DNA from: Salinibacterium amurskyense
GTDB lineage: Bacteria > Actinomycetota > Actinomycetes > Actinomycetales > Microbacteriaceae
Assembly: GCF_002797685.1 (NCBI RefSeq)
Contig: NZ_PGFH01000001.1
Coordinates: 248,001 to 312,000 of the forward strand
Direction of reading: 5' to 3'
Length of the DNA stretch: 64,000 bases
How positions within the stretch are numbered: position 1 is the first letter of the stretch; the number at the start of each line of letters is the position of its first letter. The translations under genes were made by a program, and so were the position numbers. Below the pieces are notes generated by a model that was not told the DNA's origin, did no database searches, and worked only from the letters and a program-made list of their open reading frames with translations. Shown here in pieces: positions 43,625 through 52,947 of the stretch.

Positions 43625-45090
43625 TGATCGAAGTTCTCACGCATGTCACGTACTGGGTTACCTGGATGTTGATCGTCTATTACTCGATCTACAACGGCAT
43701 TTTCCTCGTCGTCTTACTTCGCGGGGCGCTCGAAGTCTCCCGCGAAGTCAACTGGCCGTCGTCGATGTCACTCTCCGAGATCTTCGCGAACCCGCTCACT
43801 CCTGGCATTTCTGTGATCGTGCCGGCGCATAACGAAGAGTCGGGCATCGTGGATGCGGTGCTCGCGCTGCGCAATCTTCGCTACCCCCTGACGCGCATCA
43901 TCGTCGTCGACGACGGTTCAACGGACTCCACCTTCGAGAAGCTCAAAGACAACTTTGATCTGCGGCCCTCTACCCGAGAGATCGCCAATGCCCCACATCA
44001 CGAAGGCAAGATCATCGACATGTGGGCATCTCGCAGCGGCGATCTCACTGTGGTGCGTAAAGAGAGCGTGCGATTGCGCTCGGATGCGGTCAATGTAGGG
44101 CTTCGCGTTGCCGATCAAGAAATCGTCTGCATGATCGATGCCGATTCGCTGCTCGAGAGGGACGCCCTGCTGCACATCGCGGCCCCCTTCGTTGCCGACC
44201 CGACAGTGCTCGGTGTGGGTGGCGTCATTCGTCCCGCCAACGGAGTGAGCGTGTCCCGCGGGGCCGTGACCAAGGTGGAGATGCCCAAAAAGTGGGTCGA
44301 GCGCATCCAAGTTGTGGAGTACTTGCGAGCGTTTCTCGTAGGGCGCACCGGGTGGGCATCCATCAAGGGGCTCATGATCATTTCAGGGGCGTTCGGAGCA
44401 TTTCGGCGTGATGCTGTTCTTGAAGTCGGCGGCCTTGACATCACGTCACTTGCCGAGGATGCCGACCTCGTGGTCTCGATCACCAAGAAGGCTCGAGACG
44501 AGAAGCGGCCCTATCGCATCGCTTTCGTTGCCGAACCCGTGTGCTGGACCGAGGTGCCGAACACCTTTAAGGCGCTCAGTACCCAGCGCCGCCGCTGGTC
44601 TCAGGGGCTGGGCGAACTCATCGCTAAGCAACGAAAGATGATCCTGAACCCACGGTACGGAGTGCTGGGGATGCTCACCCTCCCCTACTTCGTGCTCTTC
44701 GAGTTCTACGGTCCCATCTTCGGCATCATTGGAGCGTTCATTGCGCTCGCTGGCGCCATCACCGGGCTCATCACGTGGCAACTCTTTGCGCTCGCGTTCT
44801 TCGTCTCCGTGGGTCTGTCGCTCATCTCGTCGCTGGCCTCGGTGCTCATCGAAGAGAACGCTTACCACCGCTACTCGCGGCTGCGCGATGTCATCACGCT
44901 ATTGCTCACCACCATCGCGGAACTCCTGGGCTTCCACGTCGTGCACACCTGGTGGCGGCTGCAGGGCGTTTATCGCGCGCTGTTCAATCGACCGAGTGAG
45001 TGGGGAACCATTGCTCGATCTGGCTTCGACCAAGAGCAGAGTGAGCAACCGAGTGGTCACGTTAGCGGTCAGCCCCGAACGCAGTCCTAG
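43624..45090 (+). CDS. Membrane glycosyltransferase family 2 (processive polysaccharide synthase-like)
   Basis: This 488-aa protein has an N-terminal helix, a cytosolic GT-A domain, and three to four C-terminal membrane helices. Motifs of inverting processive GT2 enzymes appear in order: VVDDGSTD, MIDADSLLE, LAEDADLV and QRRRWSQG. This is the plan of BcsA, IcaA and HasA synthases, so an exopolysaccharide or capsule polymer is likely. The polymer identity is unknown, and no c-di-GMP PilZ domain is visible. ATG at 43624 chosen, overlapping the HEAT gene stop. Confidence 0.88.
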   Translation: MIEVLTHVTYWVTWMLIVYYSIYNGIFLVVLLRGALEVSREVNWPSSMSLSEIFANPLTPGISVIVPAHNEESGIVDAVLALRNLRYPLTRIIVVDDGSTDSTFEKLKDNFDLRPSTREIANAPHHEGKIIDMWASRSGDLTVVRKESVRLRSDAVNVGLRVADQEIVCMIDADSLLERDALLHIAAPFVADPTVLGVGGVIRPANGVSVSRGAVTKVEMPKKWVERIQVVEYLRAFLVGRTGWASIKGLMIISGAFGAFRRDAVLEVGGLDITSLAEDADLVVSITKKARDEKRPYRIAFVAEPVCWTEVPNTFKALSTQRRRWSQGLGELIAKQRKMILNPRYGVLGMLTLPYFVLFEFYGPIFGIIGAFIALAGAITGLITWQLFALAFFVSVGLSLISSLASVLIEENAYHRYSRLRDVITLLLTTIAELLGFHVVHTWWRLQGVYRALFNRPSEWGTIARSGFDQEQSEQPSGHVSGQPRTQS

Positions 45091-45116
45091 CCACAGCTGA
45101 AGCGGGCGGATGCTCG

Positions 45117-46163
45117 CTAGTTGGGGTACTGCGCGGTGATGAGCAACTCATCCTCCGGCATAAACGTCACGAGGTAGCTCGCGGTGAAGTCGACGTCTTT
45201 ATCAAAGGTGGAGACCGAGCCATCGAAAATGGAACGGACATCGACCTTGAGGTGTGCCGCGGCATCCGTAGCGGGCATAAGCCAACTTCCGGCAGAAGCA
45301 CCGGGAACGAGCGTGACCTCGGGGTAGGTTGCCATGCTCCACTCGGGCGTCGTGACGATGCGGTTAGCCATGGGCTGGCCGAACGGGCATCCGGTGGGCA
45401 AGAGAACCACCTGAGTGGCGCACTCGTCGAGGTAGTCGTTCACTTCGCGCTGAACCTGCGCGACCATGGCGTCGTTGGCGACAACCTCGAGGCGCGCACG
45501 CACGGTATCGCCGGGGGTGACGGCGGAAACCCGGATGGGGTCTGCAGTGAGGAACGTTGAGGTGTGGCTGATCTCGAAGCTGCTGGGGGTGAGAACGACG
45601 TACGGCGCGGGAGTGTCTTGCGCCGGAGCCACAAACTCGGCGCCATTGGCGGTGAAGCTCTGGGCGTTGGCGACGGTGAGGCGCACGATGGTCAGCGGAG
45701 TACTGACGAACTTCCAGTCGGCGAAGACTCCGAAGCGGGTGCCGTCGCGTTCCACCGTGAAAGCTGAGCTGGTGGTGTTGCCGTCGAGGTCATAGACGAA
45801 GGTGACCGTCTCGGTACCGTTTGCGTTGACCTTGCGGTCGGCGAGTGCGATGTTTTCGATCGTGCTGAGCGCGGACGGGCGAAGCAAGTCGTGGGATCCG
45901 GCCAGCAGCATCGACCCTGCACCGGTGGTGTCGATCGGGGTTGCACCCGAGCCGTCGTCAGAGGCGACAGCGTGATCGTCAGCCAAGTGGATGTCGGCAA
46001 TCTGCAGTGCCGATGCCATGTCGTGGCGGGCGAGAGCGCCGAGATAGCTGCGCACGAAACCATTGGCACTGAAGAGCGTGGAATTCACGATCAAGACAGT
46101 CGTGATGAAGGCAGCAATGATCAGCCCGAGCACGATAGACCAGGTGACAAGCTCGCGACGCAT
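45117..46163 (-). CDS. Unknown membrane-anchored extracytoplasmic protein
   Basis: This 348-aa protein has one N-terminal membrane helix (TWSIVLGLIIAAFITTVLIV) and then a large external region with beta-rich, Thr/Val-rich sequence. Two cysteines (in DECATQVVLLPTGCPFG) could form a disulfide. Family not recognised. It converges with the glycosyltransferase operon with a 26-base gap and diverges from the helicase gene. A role at the cell envelope is plausible but unsupported. Confidence 0.6.
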   Translation of the reverse strand: MRRELVTWSIVLGLIIAAFITTVLIVNSTLFSANGFVRSYLGALARHDMASALQIADIHLADDHAVASDDGSGATPIDTTGAGSMLLAGSHDLLRPSALSTIENIALADRKVNANGTETVTFVYDLDGNTTSSAFTVERDGTRFGVFADWKFVSTPLTIVRLTVANAQSFTANGAEFVAPAQDTPAPYVVLTPSSFEISHTSTFLTADPIRVSAVTPGDTVRARLEVVANDAMVAQVQREVNDYLDECATQVVLLPTGCPFGQPMANRIVTTPEWSMATYPEVTLVPGASAGSWLMPATDAAAHLKVDVRSIFDGSVSTFDKDVDFTASYLVTFMPEDELLITAQYPN

Positions 46164-46258
46164 TCACACATCCTAAACCGCTGAGGTGAGAGATACGCCG
46201 CACACAGAATGCGGCGCGCAGGCACAGTCGAGACCACGAGCAGCATTAGGGTGATTGA

Positions 46259-47557
46259 GTGTCCGAAATAACCCTCTCGCCCGAGCAAGCAGCCGTCTTC
46301 GCTGCGATCGAGACGACGCGCGAGAACCTGTTCGTTACGGGGCGAGCCGGCACGGGTAAATCGACGCTCCTCAATCACTTGGCGCACAACACGTCGAAGC
46401 AGATTGTGATCTGTGCGCCCACCGGTGTTGCCGCTCTCAACGTGGGCGGGCAAACCATCCATTCGCTGTTTCGGCTGCCGATCGGCGTTATTGCCGACCA
46501 CGAGCTCGAGCAGACCGACCAACTGCGCAAACTACTCAACACAATCGAGACCCTCGTTATCGACGAAGTATCGATGGTCAACGCCGACCTTCTCGATGCG
46601 ATTGACCGCAGTCTGCGTCAGGCTCGGCAGCGCAAGAAAGAGCCCTTCGGTGGCGTGCAGGTCGTGCTGTTTGGCGACCCGTACCAGCTTGCTCCGGTTC
46701 CGGGAGATCCGGATGAGCGGGCGTACTTCGAAGACCGCTACCGCTCTATCTGGTTCTTCGATGCCCTCGTGTGGCAAGAGACCGACCTGACGATTTACGA
46801 ACTCACGAGCATCCATCGCCAGCATGAGGATGAGTTCAAATACATGCTCAACGCCGTTCGTCACAACGGTGTCACCGCTGAGATCGCGGGCCGCCTCAAT
46901 GCGGTAGGTGCTCGCCCCGCGCCCAACGACGGCACCATCACGCTCGCGACGACGAACAGCACTGTGACGCGCATCAACGCTTCGGCACTCGCCCGGCTGC
47001 CCGGCCGAGTGCTCACGGCGAAAGCTGAAATCTCGGGAGAGTTTGGCGGGCGCGCCTACCCGGCTGATGAGGCGCTCGAGCTCAAGGTCGGCGCGCAAGT
47101 GATGTTCTTGCGCAACGACACTCAAGAGGGCGGCACTCAGCGCTGGGTCAACGGCAGCGTCGGCACCGTCGTGAAGATCGCTGACACCGTCTGGGTCGAG
47201 GTCGATGGGCGCGACTACGAAGTGAAGCCCGCCGTCTGGGAGAAGTTCAAATACTCCTACTCAGCGCGCACGAAAGCGCTGCGCAAGGATGTCGTGGCCG
47301 AGTTCACGCAGTTTCCGCTGCGCCTGGCGTGGGCCGTCACGATCCACAAGTCGCAGGGCAAAACCTACGACAGTGCGATCGTGGATCTCGGGCCTCGCTC
47401 GTTCGCTCCTGGTCAGACCTACGTGGCGCTCAGTCGTATCAGCCGCCTTGAAGGGCTGTACCTCACGCGGCCGTTGCGCCCGAGCGACATCATCGTGGAT
47501 GAGAACGTGGTGCGCTTCATGTCGCGCTCAAAGCCCATTCCCGCGATTCAGGCGTAG
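46259..47557 (+). CDS. Pif1-like/RecD2-like superfamily 1 helicase
   Basis: This 432-aa helicase has Walker A GRAGTGKSTLL (about residues 27-37), motif Ia CAPTGVAALNVGGQTIHSLF, Walker B LVIDEVSMVNADLLD, motif III LFGDPYQLAPV, and the C-terminal UvrD_C_2-like AWAVTIHKSQGKTYD and YVALSRISRLEGL. This order matches Pif1-type 5'-3' helicases. No nuclease domain is seen. The GTG start has weak upstream support. Its neighbours do not suggest a specific pathway. Confidence 0.85.
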   Translation: MSEITLSPEQAAVFAAIETTRENLFVTGRAGTGKSTLLNHLAHNTSKQIVICAPTGVAALNVGGQTIHSLFRLPIGVIADHELEQTDQLRKLLNTIETLVIDEVSMVNADLLDAIDRSLRQARQRKKEPFGGVQVVLFGDPYQLAPVPGDPDERAYFEDRYRSIWFFDALVWQETDLTIYELTSIHRQHEDEFKYMLNAVRHNGVTAEIAGRLNAVGARPAPNDGTITLATTNSTVTRINASALARLPGRVLTAKAEISGEFGGRAYPADEALELKVGAQVMFLRNDTQEGGTQRWVNGSVGTVVKIADTVWVEVDGRDYEVKPAVWEKFKYSYSARTKALRKDVVAEFTQFPLRLAWAVTIHKSQGKTYDSAIVDLGPRSFAPGQTYVALSRISRLEGLYLTRPLRPSDIIVDENVVRFMSRSKPIPAIQA

Positions 47558-47644
47558 AGGTTTGGCCTGCGCTCCCCCATGTTGGGATCGCACTCCCCTG
47601 CTGCGACTGCCGCAGATTTACGCTGCCGCTACTCCACTCTCCCT

Positions 47645-48538
47645 CTACTTCACGCTGCCGGCCGTGATGCCTTCCACGATCTGCTTGTTGAAGACGATAT
47701 AGATCACGATCATGGGCAGTGTCACGATCGAGAGCGCCGAGAACAGGAGTCCATAGTCGGTTACATACCGGCTGGAGAATGCAAGCAAGCCGGTCGGAAT
47801 CGTCTTGAGCGCGTCATCCTGAATGTAGAGCAGCGCGAGCAAGAACTCGTTCCAGCTCGAGAGCGCCGAGAAGATCGCCACTGTCGCCAGACCGGGGCGA
47901 AGGAGCGGGAGCGCGATCGATCCGAAGACGCGCAAGTCACTCGCTCCGTCGATGCGCGCAGCTTCGAAGAGTTCGTTGGGCACGGCATCCAAGTAGACCT
48001 TGAGCAGGTACACGGCCAGCGGTAGCCCCATGGCGGTGTAGGGGATGATGAGTGCCCACCGCGTATCGGTAATGGCCAGCTGGGTGAACATCGTTGACTG
48101 GGCGATGAAGTACGACTGCAACGGCAGCAGAAGCCCGAGAGCAAGTAACCCCATAAGCAGGTTACGGCCGCGGAAGCGATACCGACTGAACGCGAAGGCG
48201 GCGGCCGCCCCAAACAGCAGGATGCCCAGAACAGAAGTCCCCGTGACGATGATGCTGTTGAGCGCGTACTGGCCGATGTGGCCGATCTCGAAGGCCTCCA
48301 CCCAGCGCCCAAAGTCGATCTCGGTCGGAAGGGCGAACGGGGTCGCAAAAATGGCGGAGTTCGACTTGAAGCTGGAGAACACCATCCAGAGCATCGGGAA
48401 GAAGAACACGACGGCGATGACCGCGAGGGCGCCAGTGAAGAGCACATCGGGAATGCGCAGGGGAGTTTTGCGTCCCGCGTGATGCTTGCTGCCTGACGCT
48501 CGCTGCGAGGATGGCGCTTTACGTTCGGTCAGGCTCAT
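47645..48538 (-). CDS. Sugar ABC transporter permease, MalG type
   Basis: This 297-aa permease has six membrane helices and the EAA loop EAARIDGASDLRVFGSIALPLLRPGL (about residues 200-225). A basic Ser-rich N-terminus precedes the first helix. It pairs with the MalF-type permease, whose stop overlaps its start by four bases. Together with the binding protein and GH84 it likely imports N-acetylglucosamine or its oligomers. No dedicated ATPase gene is present, so a shared MsiK-type ATPase is probable. Confidence 0.9.
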   Translation of the reverse strand: MSLTERKAPSSQRASGSKHHAGRKTPLRIPDVLFTGALAVIAVVFFFPMLWMVFSSFKSNSAIFATPFALPTEIDFGRWVEAFEIGHIGQYALNSIIVTGTSVLGILLFGAAAAFAFSRYRFRGRNLLMGLLALGLLLPLQSYFIAQSTMFTQLAITDTRWALIIPYTAMGLPLAVYLLKVYLDAVPNELFEAARIDGASDLRVFGSIALPLLRPGLATVAIFSALSSWNEFLLALLYIQDDALKTIPTGLLAFSSRYVTDYGLLFSALSIVTLPMIVIYIVFNKQIVEGITAGSVK

Positions 48539-49416
48539 GAGCGCACGTCCTCTGGCTTCTCACGATTGACTCGCGTGAAGACTAGGCCCAGCGCCACAAC
48601 AACAGCCGTGAGCACGACCGCCATGGCGGAGCCGTAGCCAACATTCTGGAAAGTGAATACTGATTTCACAAGGTAGGTCGTCGGGATCTCGGTGGCACCG
48701 TAAGGCCCGCCGTTGGTCATGACGTAGAAGAGGTCAAAGCCTTGGAAACCGCCGGTGATGCAGAGCAGTAGGGCGACGGTAATCGCATTGCGGATCATCG
48801 GCACCTTGATGCGGCGAAATAGCTGCCATTCGTTCGCACCATCGAGCCGAGCCGCCTCGATAACCTCCGTAGGCACCTGGTTGAAGGCCGCGTAGAAGAT
48901 GGTCATGTAGAAACCGGCATATACCCAGCCGGAGACCACGCTGACAGCGAGGAGCGCGGTTGCCGGATCGCCGAGCCACACTCGCTGAAGGCTGTCGAGA
49001 CCGAGGGATTGCAGCGCTGCGTTGAGAAGACCGAAGTCATTGTTGTAAACGAAGGCCCACAACACGGCAACGACGACCATCGGCAACATGACCGGCGTGA
49101 AGATTGCCACGCGGAACCAGAGCGAGCCGCGCCGGTGCACGCTCACAAGTCCGGCAAGAACGAGGCCCACTACGACCTCCAACACGATCGTGATGGCGAT
49201 GTAAATGAGCACGTGCACGAAGGAGTCGCGGAATAATACGTCGTTTGCGGCCTTGATGTAGTTGTCGATGCCGACAAACACCATGGTGCCGTAGCCATTC
49301 CATTCCGTGAAGCTGTAGGCGAAGGTCATGATCACGGGGAAGAGCACAGCGAAGCCGAAGACCGCCATGGCGGGCACCAAGAACAGATACGGGGTGGCCG
49401 TACGGTTCGCCTTCAT
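48535..49416 (-). CDS. Sugar ABC transporter permease, MalF type
   Basis: This 293-aa permease has six membrane helices and the EAA loop EAARLDGANEWQLFRRIKVPMIRNAI. It begins 83 bases after the binding-protein stop, across a strong hairpin. It functions as a heterodimer with the next gene product. Confidence 0.9.
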   Translation of the reverse strand: MKANRTATPYLFLVPAMAVFGFAVLFPVIMTFAYSFTEWNGYGTMVFVGIDNYIKAANDVLFRDSFVHVLIYIAITIVLEVVVGLVLAGLVSVHRRGSLWFRVAIFTPVMLPMVVVAVLWAFVYNNDFGLLNAALQSLGLDSLQRVWLGDPATALLAVSVVSGWVYAGFYMTIFYAAFNQVPTEVIEAARLDGANEWQLFRRIKVPMIRNAITVALLLCITGGFQGFDLFYVMTNGGPYGATEIPTTYLVKSVFTFQNVGYGSAMAVVLTAVVVALGLVFTRVNREKPEDVRS

Positions 49417-49441
49417 CGGTGGATCCCTTCGAAAGAAAGAA

Positions 49442-49474
49442 CTGGTCGTCCGCCTTCGGGTGACGGACGACCAG
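49442..49474 (-). terminator. Intercistronic hairpin after sugar-binding protein gene
   Basis: CTGGTCGTCCG (49442-49452) and CGGACGACCAG (49464-49474) form a perfect 11-bp stem with an 11-base loop. There is no T-run. As in the siderophore operon, it sits between binding protein and permease genes and probably lowers permease expression. Confidence 0.78.
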
Positions 49475-49499
49475 CAGTGTGGCTAACTAGCGAGGAGTG

Positions 49500-50768
49500 C
49501 TAGCCCAGCTTTTGATCTATGCCTGCAACGGCATCCGCCGGAGAGGTCTGACCGCCGAGCACTTCAGCAAGCGCTGCGTAGAGAGCGTTAGCGGTCTCAA
49601 GGTCGTAACCAGTGTCGGGCGGCAGAACAATTGCGGGAGCGGACTCCAGCATGTTGATGAGGCCAGCACTGCGCGAGTCGATCTCCTCACCCGAGGATGC
49701 GGAGAGAGCCATCGGAGTGAGCTCAGCACCGATGAACGCCTGAACGTTCTCCTCGTTGTTGAGCAGGGCGAGGAACTCCGCAGCGAGGTCTTGCTTGTTG
49801 CTCTTCGCGTTGACGACGTAGCCGGTAACGACACCGATCACGCTCTCCTGGTTGCCCTCACCGGGCATCGTCGGAAGGTTTACGTAATCGAAGTTGAGGT
49901 CAGGCGCCTCGTCGATGGCCCAGCTCACGAGCCATGAGCCGATGGCGTGCATGGCGGCTTTGCCTTGGAAGAAGAGCTGAGCACCCTCGTTGTCGTCGAC
50001 AGCGTTCGCGCTTTCGTTGACGCAATTGTGGTCAGCGAGCTCTTCGACGTAGCCAAAGGCTTCAACCCACTCAGGAGTGTCGAAGTCTGCCTCGCCCGAC
50101 AGTGCCGCGCTGTAAGCCTCTTCGCCAACAACGCGCGAGGTCAAGTGGGCGAGCCAGTTACCCGCGGCCCACAGATCCTTGTTGCCGGAAGCGATCGGGA
50201 TGATGCCTTCTGCATCAAGGGCGTCACACGTGGCGAGCAGCTCATCCCAGGTGGTGGGAGGCGTGAGCCCGGCATCCGCAAAAATGTCTTCGTTGTACCA
50301 GAGCACATTGGCAACGTCGGCCGCGTGCGGCACCATGACGATCTCGCCGTCAACGGTGAGCGAACCGAACACTTCGTCATCGAACAACCCGGCAATGGGG
50401 CCGGATGTCACAGCATCGCTGAGGTCGGCAGCGAAGCCATCAGCGGCGCGTTGCTCGAGTCGAGCACCGGCCCACTCGAAGTAAATGTCGGGAGCATTGC
50501 GCCCGTTGAGCAGGTTCGGGAGCCCAATGGTTTGGTACAGGTCGTCGTCTTGATAATTCATCTCGACGGTCAGATCGGGGTTCGCAGCCTCGAACTGAGC
50601 CGCCACGTCATCCCAGACACGGATCTGAGCTTCACCAGGGGAGCCCATCGCGATGCGGAGAACGTTGTCGTCGGAACCTCCTCCGCCGGCTGAACAACCG
50701 GTGAGGATCAGGGCTGAGGCGCTGAGAGCAGCGACAGCAGCGAGAGTCTTCTTTCTCGTGACGGGCAT
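49500..50768 (-). CDS. Sugar ABC transporter substrate-binding lipoprotein
   Basis: This protein of about 422 aa has a lipobox (ALILTGC) after a short signal peptide, and family 1 extracellular solute-binding features (FEAANPDLTVEMNYQDDDLYQT, DIYFEWAGARLEQ, LWYNEDIFADAGLTPPTTWDELL). Tyr/Trp-rich segments suit sugar stacking. Start chosen at MPVTRKK, which has AAAGGA six bases upstream; the ATG two codons earlier is alternative. It overlaps no gene but starts three bases after the GH84 stop. Ligand is inferred to be an N-acetylhexosamine glycan. Confidence 0.88.
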   Translation of the reverse strand: MPVTRKKTLAAVAALSASALILTGCSAGGGGSDDNVLRIAMGSPGEAQIRVWDDVAAQFEAANPDLTVEMNYQDDDLYQTIGLPNLLNGRNAPDIYFEWAGARLEQRAADGFAADLSDAVTSGPIAGLFDDEVFGSLTVDGEIVMVPHAADVANVLWYNEDIFADAGLTPPTTWDELLATCDALDAEGIIPIASGNKDLWAAGNWLAHLTSRVVGEEAYSAALSGEADFDTPEWVEAFGYVEELADHNCVNESANAVDDNEGAQLFFQGKAAMHAIGSWLVSWAIDEAPDLNFDYVNLPTMPGEGNQESVIGVVTGYVVNAKSNKQDLAAEFLALLNNEENVQAFIGAELTPMALSASSGEEIDSRSAGLINMLESAPAIVLPPDTGYDLETANALYAALAEVLGGQTSPADAVAGIDQKLG

Positions 50769-50770
50769 GA

Positions 50771-52192
50771 TCATTCCTTTGCTGTAGGTGATGCAGTGTC
50801 GGGTGATGCAGTGCGGGGTCGTGCGGGTGGAGCAGGTGATTCGGGTGGTGAACCCCCGGCGGAAACGAGCTCCGCCAAAGTCATATCGAGCAGATCGCCG
50901 AAAACTCGGCGGCGAGCGGCGCGCAGCGCATCGAGGAAGGGACGAAGCCGCGACGGGCCATCGGTGGCGAGCCGGCCTGAAGCGGCGAGCTGCGCGACCT
51001 CCACGAGGGCGTGGGCGCCCACACGGAACGACTCGAGCCACGGGCGAACTTCGTCAATGAGCTTCTGGTTGGTCACCGGGCCATCAAGCAGCCGATCAGC
51101 GCTGCGCACCATCGAATCTGCAATCGTGAGCAACTCGGATGCCGCGGCGGCGGGATCGCCGTACTCCGACTCAAAAGTAAAGCGCTCGAGGGCCTCGCCC
51201 AGGGCGGGAGCGTCGTCAGCCGAGAGGCACGAGGAACGAACCGTGTCGGCGAACATGCTGAAGTCTTCGGCGTTCTCGGGACCAACGACATCCAGAATCG
51301 CTTGCTTCCAGCTGGCCTCGGGGTCGTAGCCCGCGGGGTCGCGCAGATAGTCGGCGATCGTAGCGAAGGGAATCTTGGAGGACTCGAAGAGTTCCATGCC
51401 GTTGGCGATGATGCCGGTCGAGAAGCGGTGCAACTGCGGATCACGGCCGCGATAAGGCCCGATGTGCAGCTCATGGCCCATCGCGACATCGTTCACGGGA
51501 TAGTTATCCCAGTAAGTAGCGGGGCGACCAGTGGCGCGGGCAAAAACAGCGGCATCGGCGAGATCGAGCGTGGCTGAGCAAATGGCGCGACCCGTCCAGA
51601 AAAGGTCGATGCGCGGGTCAATGCCGAGCCCGAGCCGGCTGATGTACTCCTCATCGCCGCAACCCCAGTACTGCGTGGGGCACACGGTGAGCTGAGTACT
51701 TGCGTCGAACTGGGCAAACACGCGGCCAATGACTGACTGGTGAGCGGTGACGAGATCGGGGAAGGTAGCTCGGTCGGCTGGATGCTGCAGCCGGGCCGGA
51801 ATGTCATCCAGCAACAGTCCGAAGCTGGTGACGCCCAATTCGCGCACGGAGTCGAACTTGGCGAGCAGCATCGCGATGTCGTCATCGCTGGAGTACTTCA
51901 TCGTGAGCCCGGGGGAGAGGCAGTACATGAACGTCATGTCGTGCGTGGTGCAGCGCGCGATGAGTTCGGCCATACGGGCGAGTTCGGCACCCTCGTAGGC
52001 AGTGCGCCAGTCGTGCCGTACGAGCGGGTCGTCTTTGGGGGAGTACACGAAGGTGTTCATACCGCGTTCGCCGAGAAAATCGATCAGGTCGAGGCGTTGC
52101 TCGTGGCTCCAGGGCGCGCCGTAGAAGCCCTCGATGACGCCGCGGACGGCGAAAGGCGAGGGCGTGGCGCTGACCCGGGAGTGAGTGGTCAT
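50771..52192 (-). CDS. Beta-N-acetylglucosaminidase, GH84 (O-GlcNAcase-like)
   Basis: This 473-aa enzyme shows the GH84 N-terminal pattern VRGVIEGFYGAPWSHEQRLDLIDFLGERGMNTFVYSPKDD and the catalytic aspartate pair in GLLLDDIPARL. Later come CPTQYWG and TYWDNYPVND. GH84 enzymes cleave beta-linked GlcNAc by substrate-assisted catalysis. No signal peptide is seen, so it is probably cytoplasmic, acting on imported oligosaccharides or O-GlcNAc peptides. The C-terminal 120 residues are helical with an Ala/Pro-rich tail. Start and stop overlap neighbours. Confidence 0.9.
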   Translation of the reverse strand: MTTHSRVSATPSPFAVRGVIEGFYGAPWSHEQRLDLIDFLGERGMNTFVYSPKDDPLVRHDWRTAYEGAELARMAELIARCTTHDMTFMYCLSPGLTMKYSSDDDIAMLLAKFDSVRELGVTSFGLLLDDIPARLQHPADRATFPDLVTAHQSVIGRVFAQFDASTQLTVCPTQYWGCGDEEYISRLGLGIDPRIDLFWTGRAICSATLDLADAAVFARATGRPATYWDNYPVNDVAMGHELHIGPYRGRDPQLHRFSTGIIANGMELFESSKIPFATIADYLRDPAGYDPEASWKQAILDVVGPENAEDFSMFADTVRSSCLSADDAPALGEALERFTFESEYGDPAAAASELLTIADSMVRSADRLLDGPVTNQKLIDEVRPWLESFRVGAHALVEVAQLAASGRLATDGPSRLRPFLDALRAARRRVFGDLLDMTLAELVSAGGSPPESPAPPARPRTASPDTASPTAKE

Positions 52193-52947
52193 GGTGTCGT
52201 TATCCGGCCAATGAATCGGTGGTTGCTGACATCGCCGCTGGAGGTATTGCTGCTCTCGTAGATGTCGGGGATCACTCCGGCATCCACAGAAAGCTGAATG
52301 GCTTCGGCCATCACGGCGTTGAGAATTGCTGCTCCCACCACAGTAGAGGTCGCAGACACCCGGCTGCTGAGGCCAGCGATGTCCACGGCCGCATCGCCGA
52401 CGGCGCCACCGTTGTCGATCACGACGGTCGCGAGTTCATGGAGTCGCGGCAGGCTCGTGGGGCGGGCATCGGGGGAGGTGGCGTGAGTGAGGCTCGTGAT
52501 GGCAATAACGGGAGTTCCGTTCGCCATTGCCAACTGCACGAGCTCTGAGGTCACGGCGTTGCTGCCGGAATTGGATGCCACGATCAGCACGTCATCCGGG
52601 GCGATGGGGTGATCGCGCAACAGTGCCTCCGCGAGGCCGGGAAGACGTTCGAGGGAGGTGCTGAGCAGCGCGCTCGTGTGAAGCATCAGTCCTTCAAATA
52701 GGAGAGGCTTCACGTTCACGAGGCCGCCTGCGCGGTAGTACAACTCTTCCGCCAACATGTGGGAGTGGCCGGTGCCAAAGATGTGAATGGTGCGCTGCGC
52801 GACCAGGGCATCGGCGATGATGCGGGCGGCGGCGAGAATGTTGGCACCCTCGGTGGTGCGCAGCCGATCAACGAGATCGGCTGCCAGTCCCAAGTAACGC
52901 GCGGCGGGGGAGTGCGCGTCGAGAGTGGTCGGGGTCGGGTGGGTCAT
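52189..52947 (-). CDS. SIS-domain sugar isomerase-like protein (UPF0309/COG4821)
   Basis: This 252-aa protein has an SIS phosphosugar-binding domain (TIHIFGTGHSHMLAEELYYRAGGL, then DVLIVASNSGSNAVTSELVQLAM). It resembles the UPF0309 group, often beside sugar transport genes. It may process a phosphorylated amino sugar made by the adjacent kinase, such as deaminating or isomerising GlcNAc-6-phosphate. The exact reaction is not known. Start chosen at MTHPTPTT, overlapping the kinase stop by four bases. Confidence 0.8.
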   Translation of the reverse strand: MTHPTPTTLDAHSPAARYLGLAADLVDRLRTTEGANILAAARIIADALVAQRTIHIFGTGHSHMLAEELYYRAGGLVNVKPLLFEGLMLHTSALLSTSLERLPGLAEALLRDHPIAPDDVLIVASNSGSNAVTSELVQLAMANGTPVIAITSLTHATSPDARPTSLPRLHELATVVIDNGGAVGDAAVDIAGLSSRVSATSTVVGAAILNAVMAEAIQLSVDAGVIPDIYESSNTSSGDVSNHRFIGRITTP

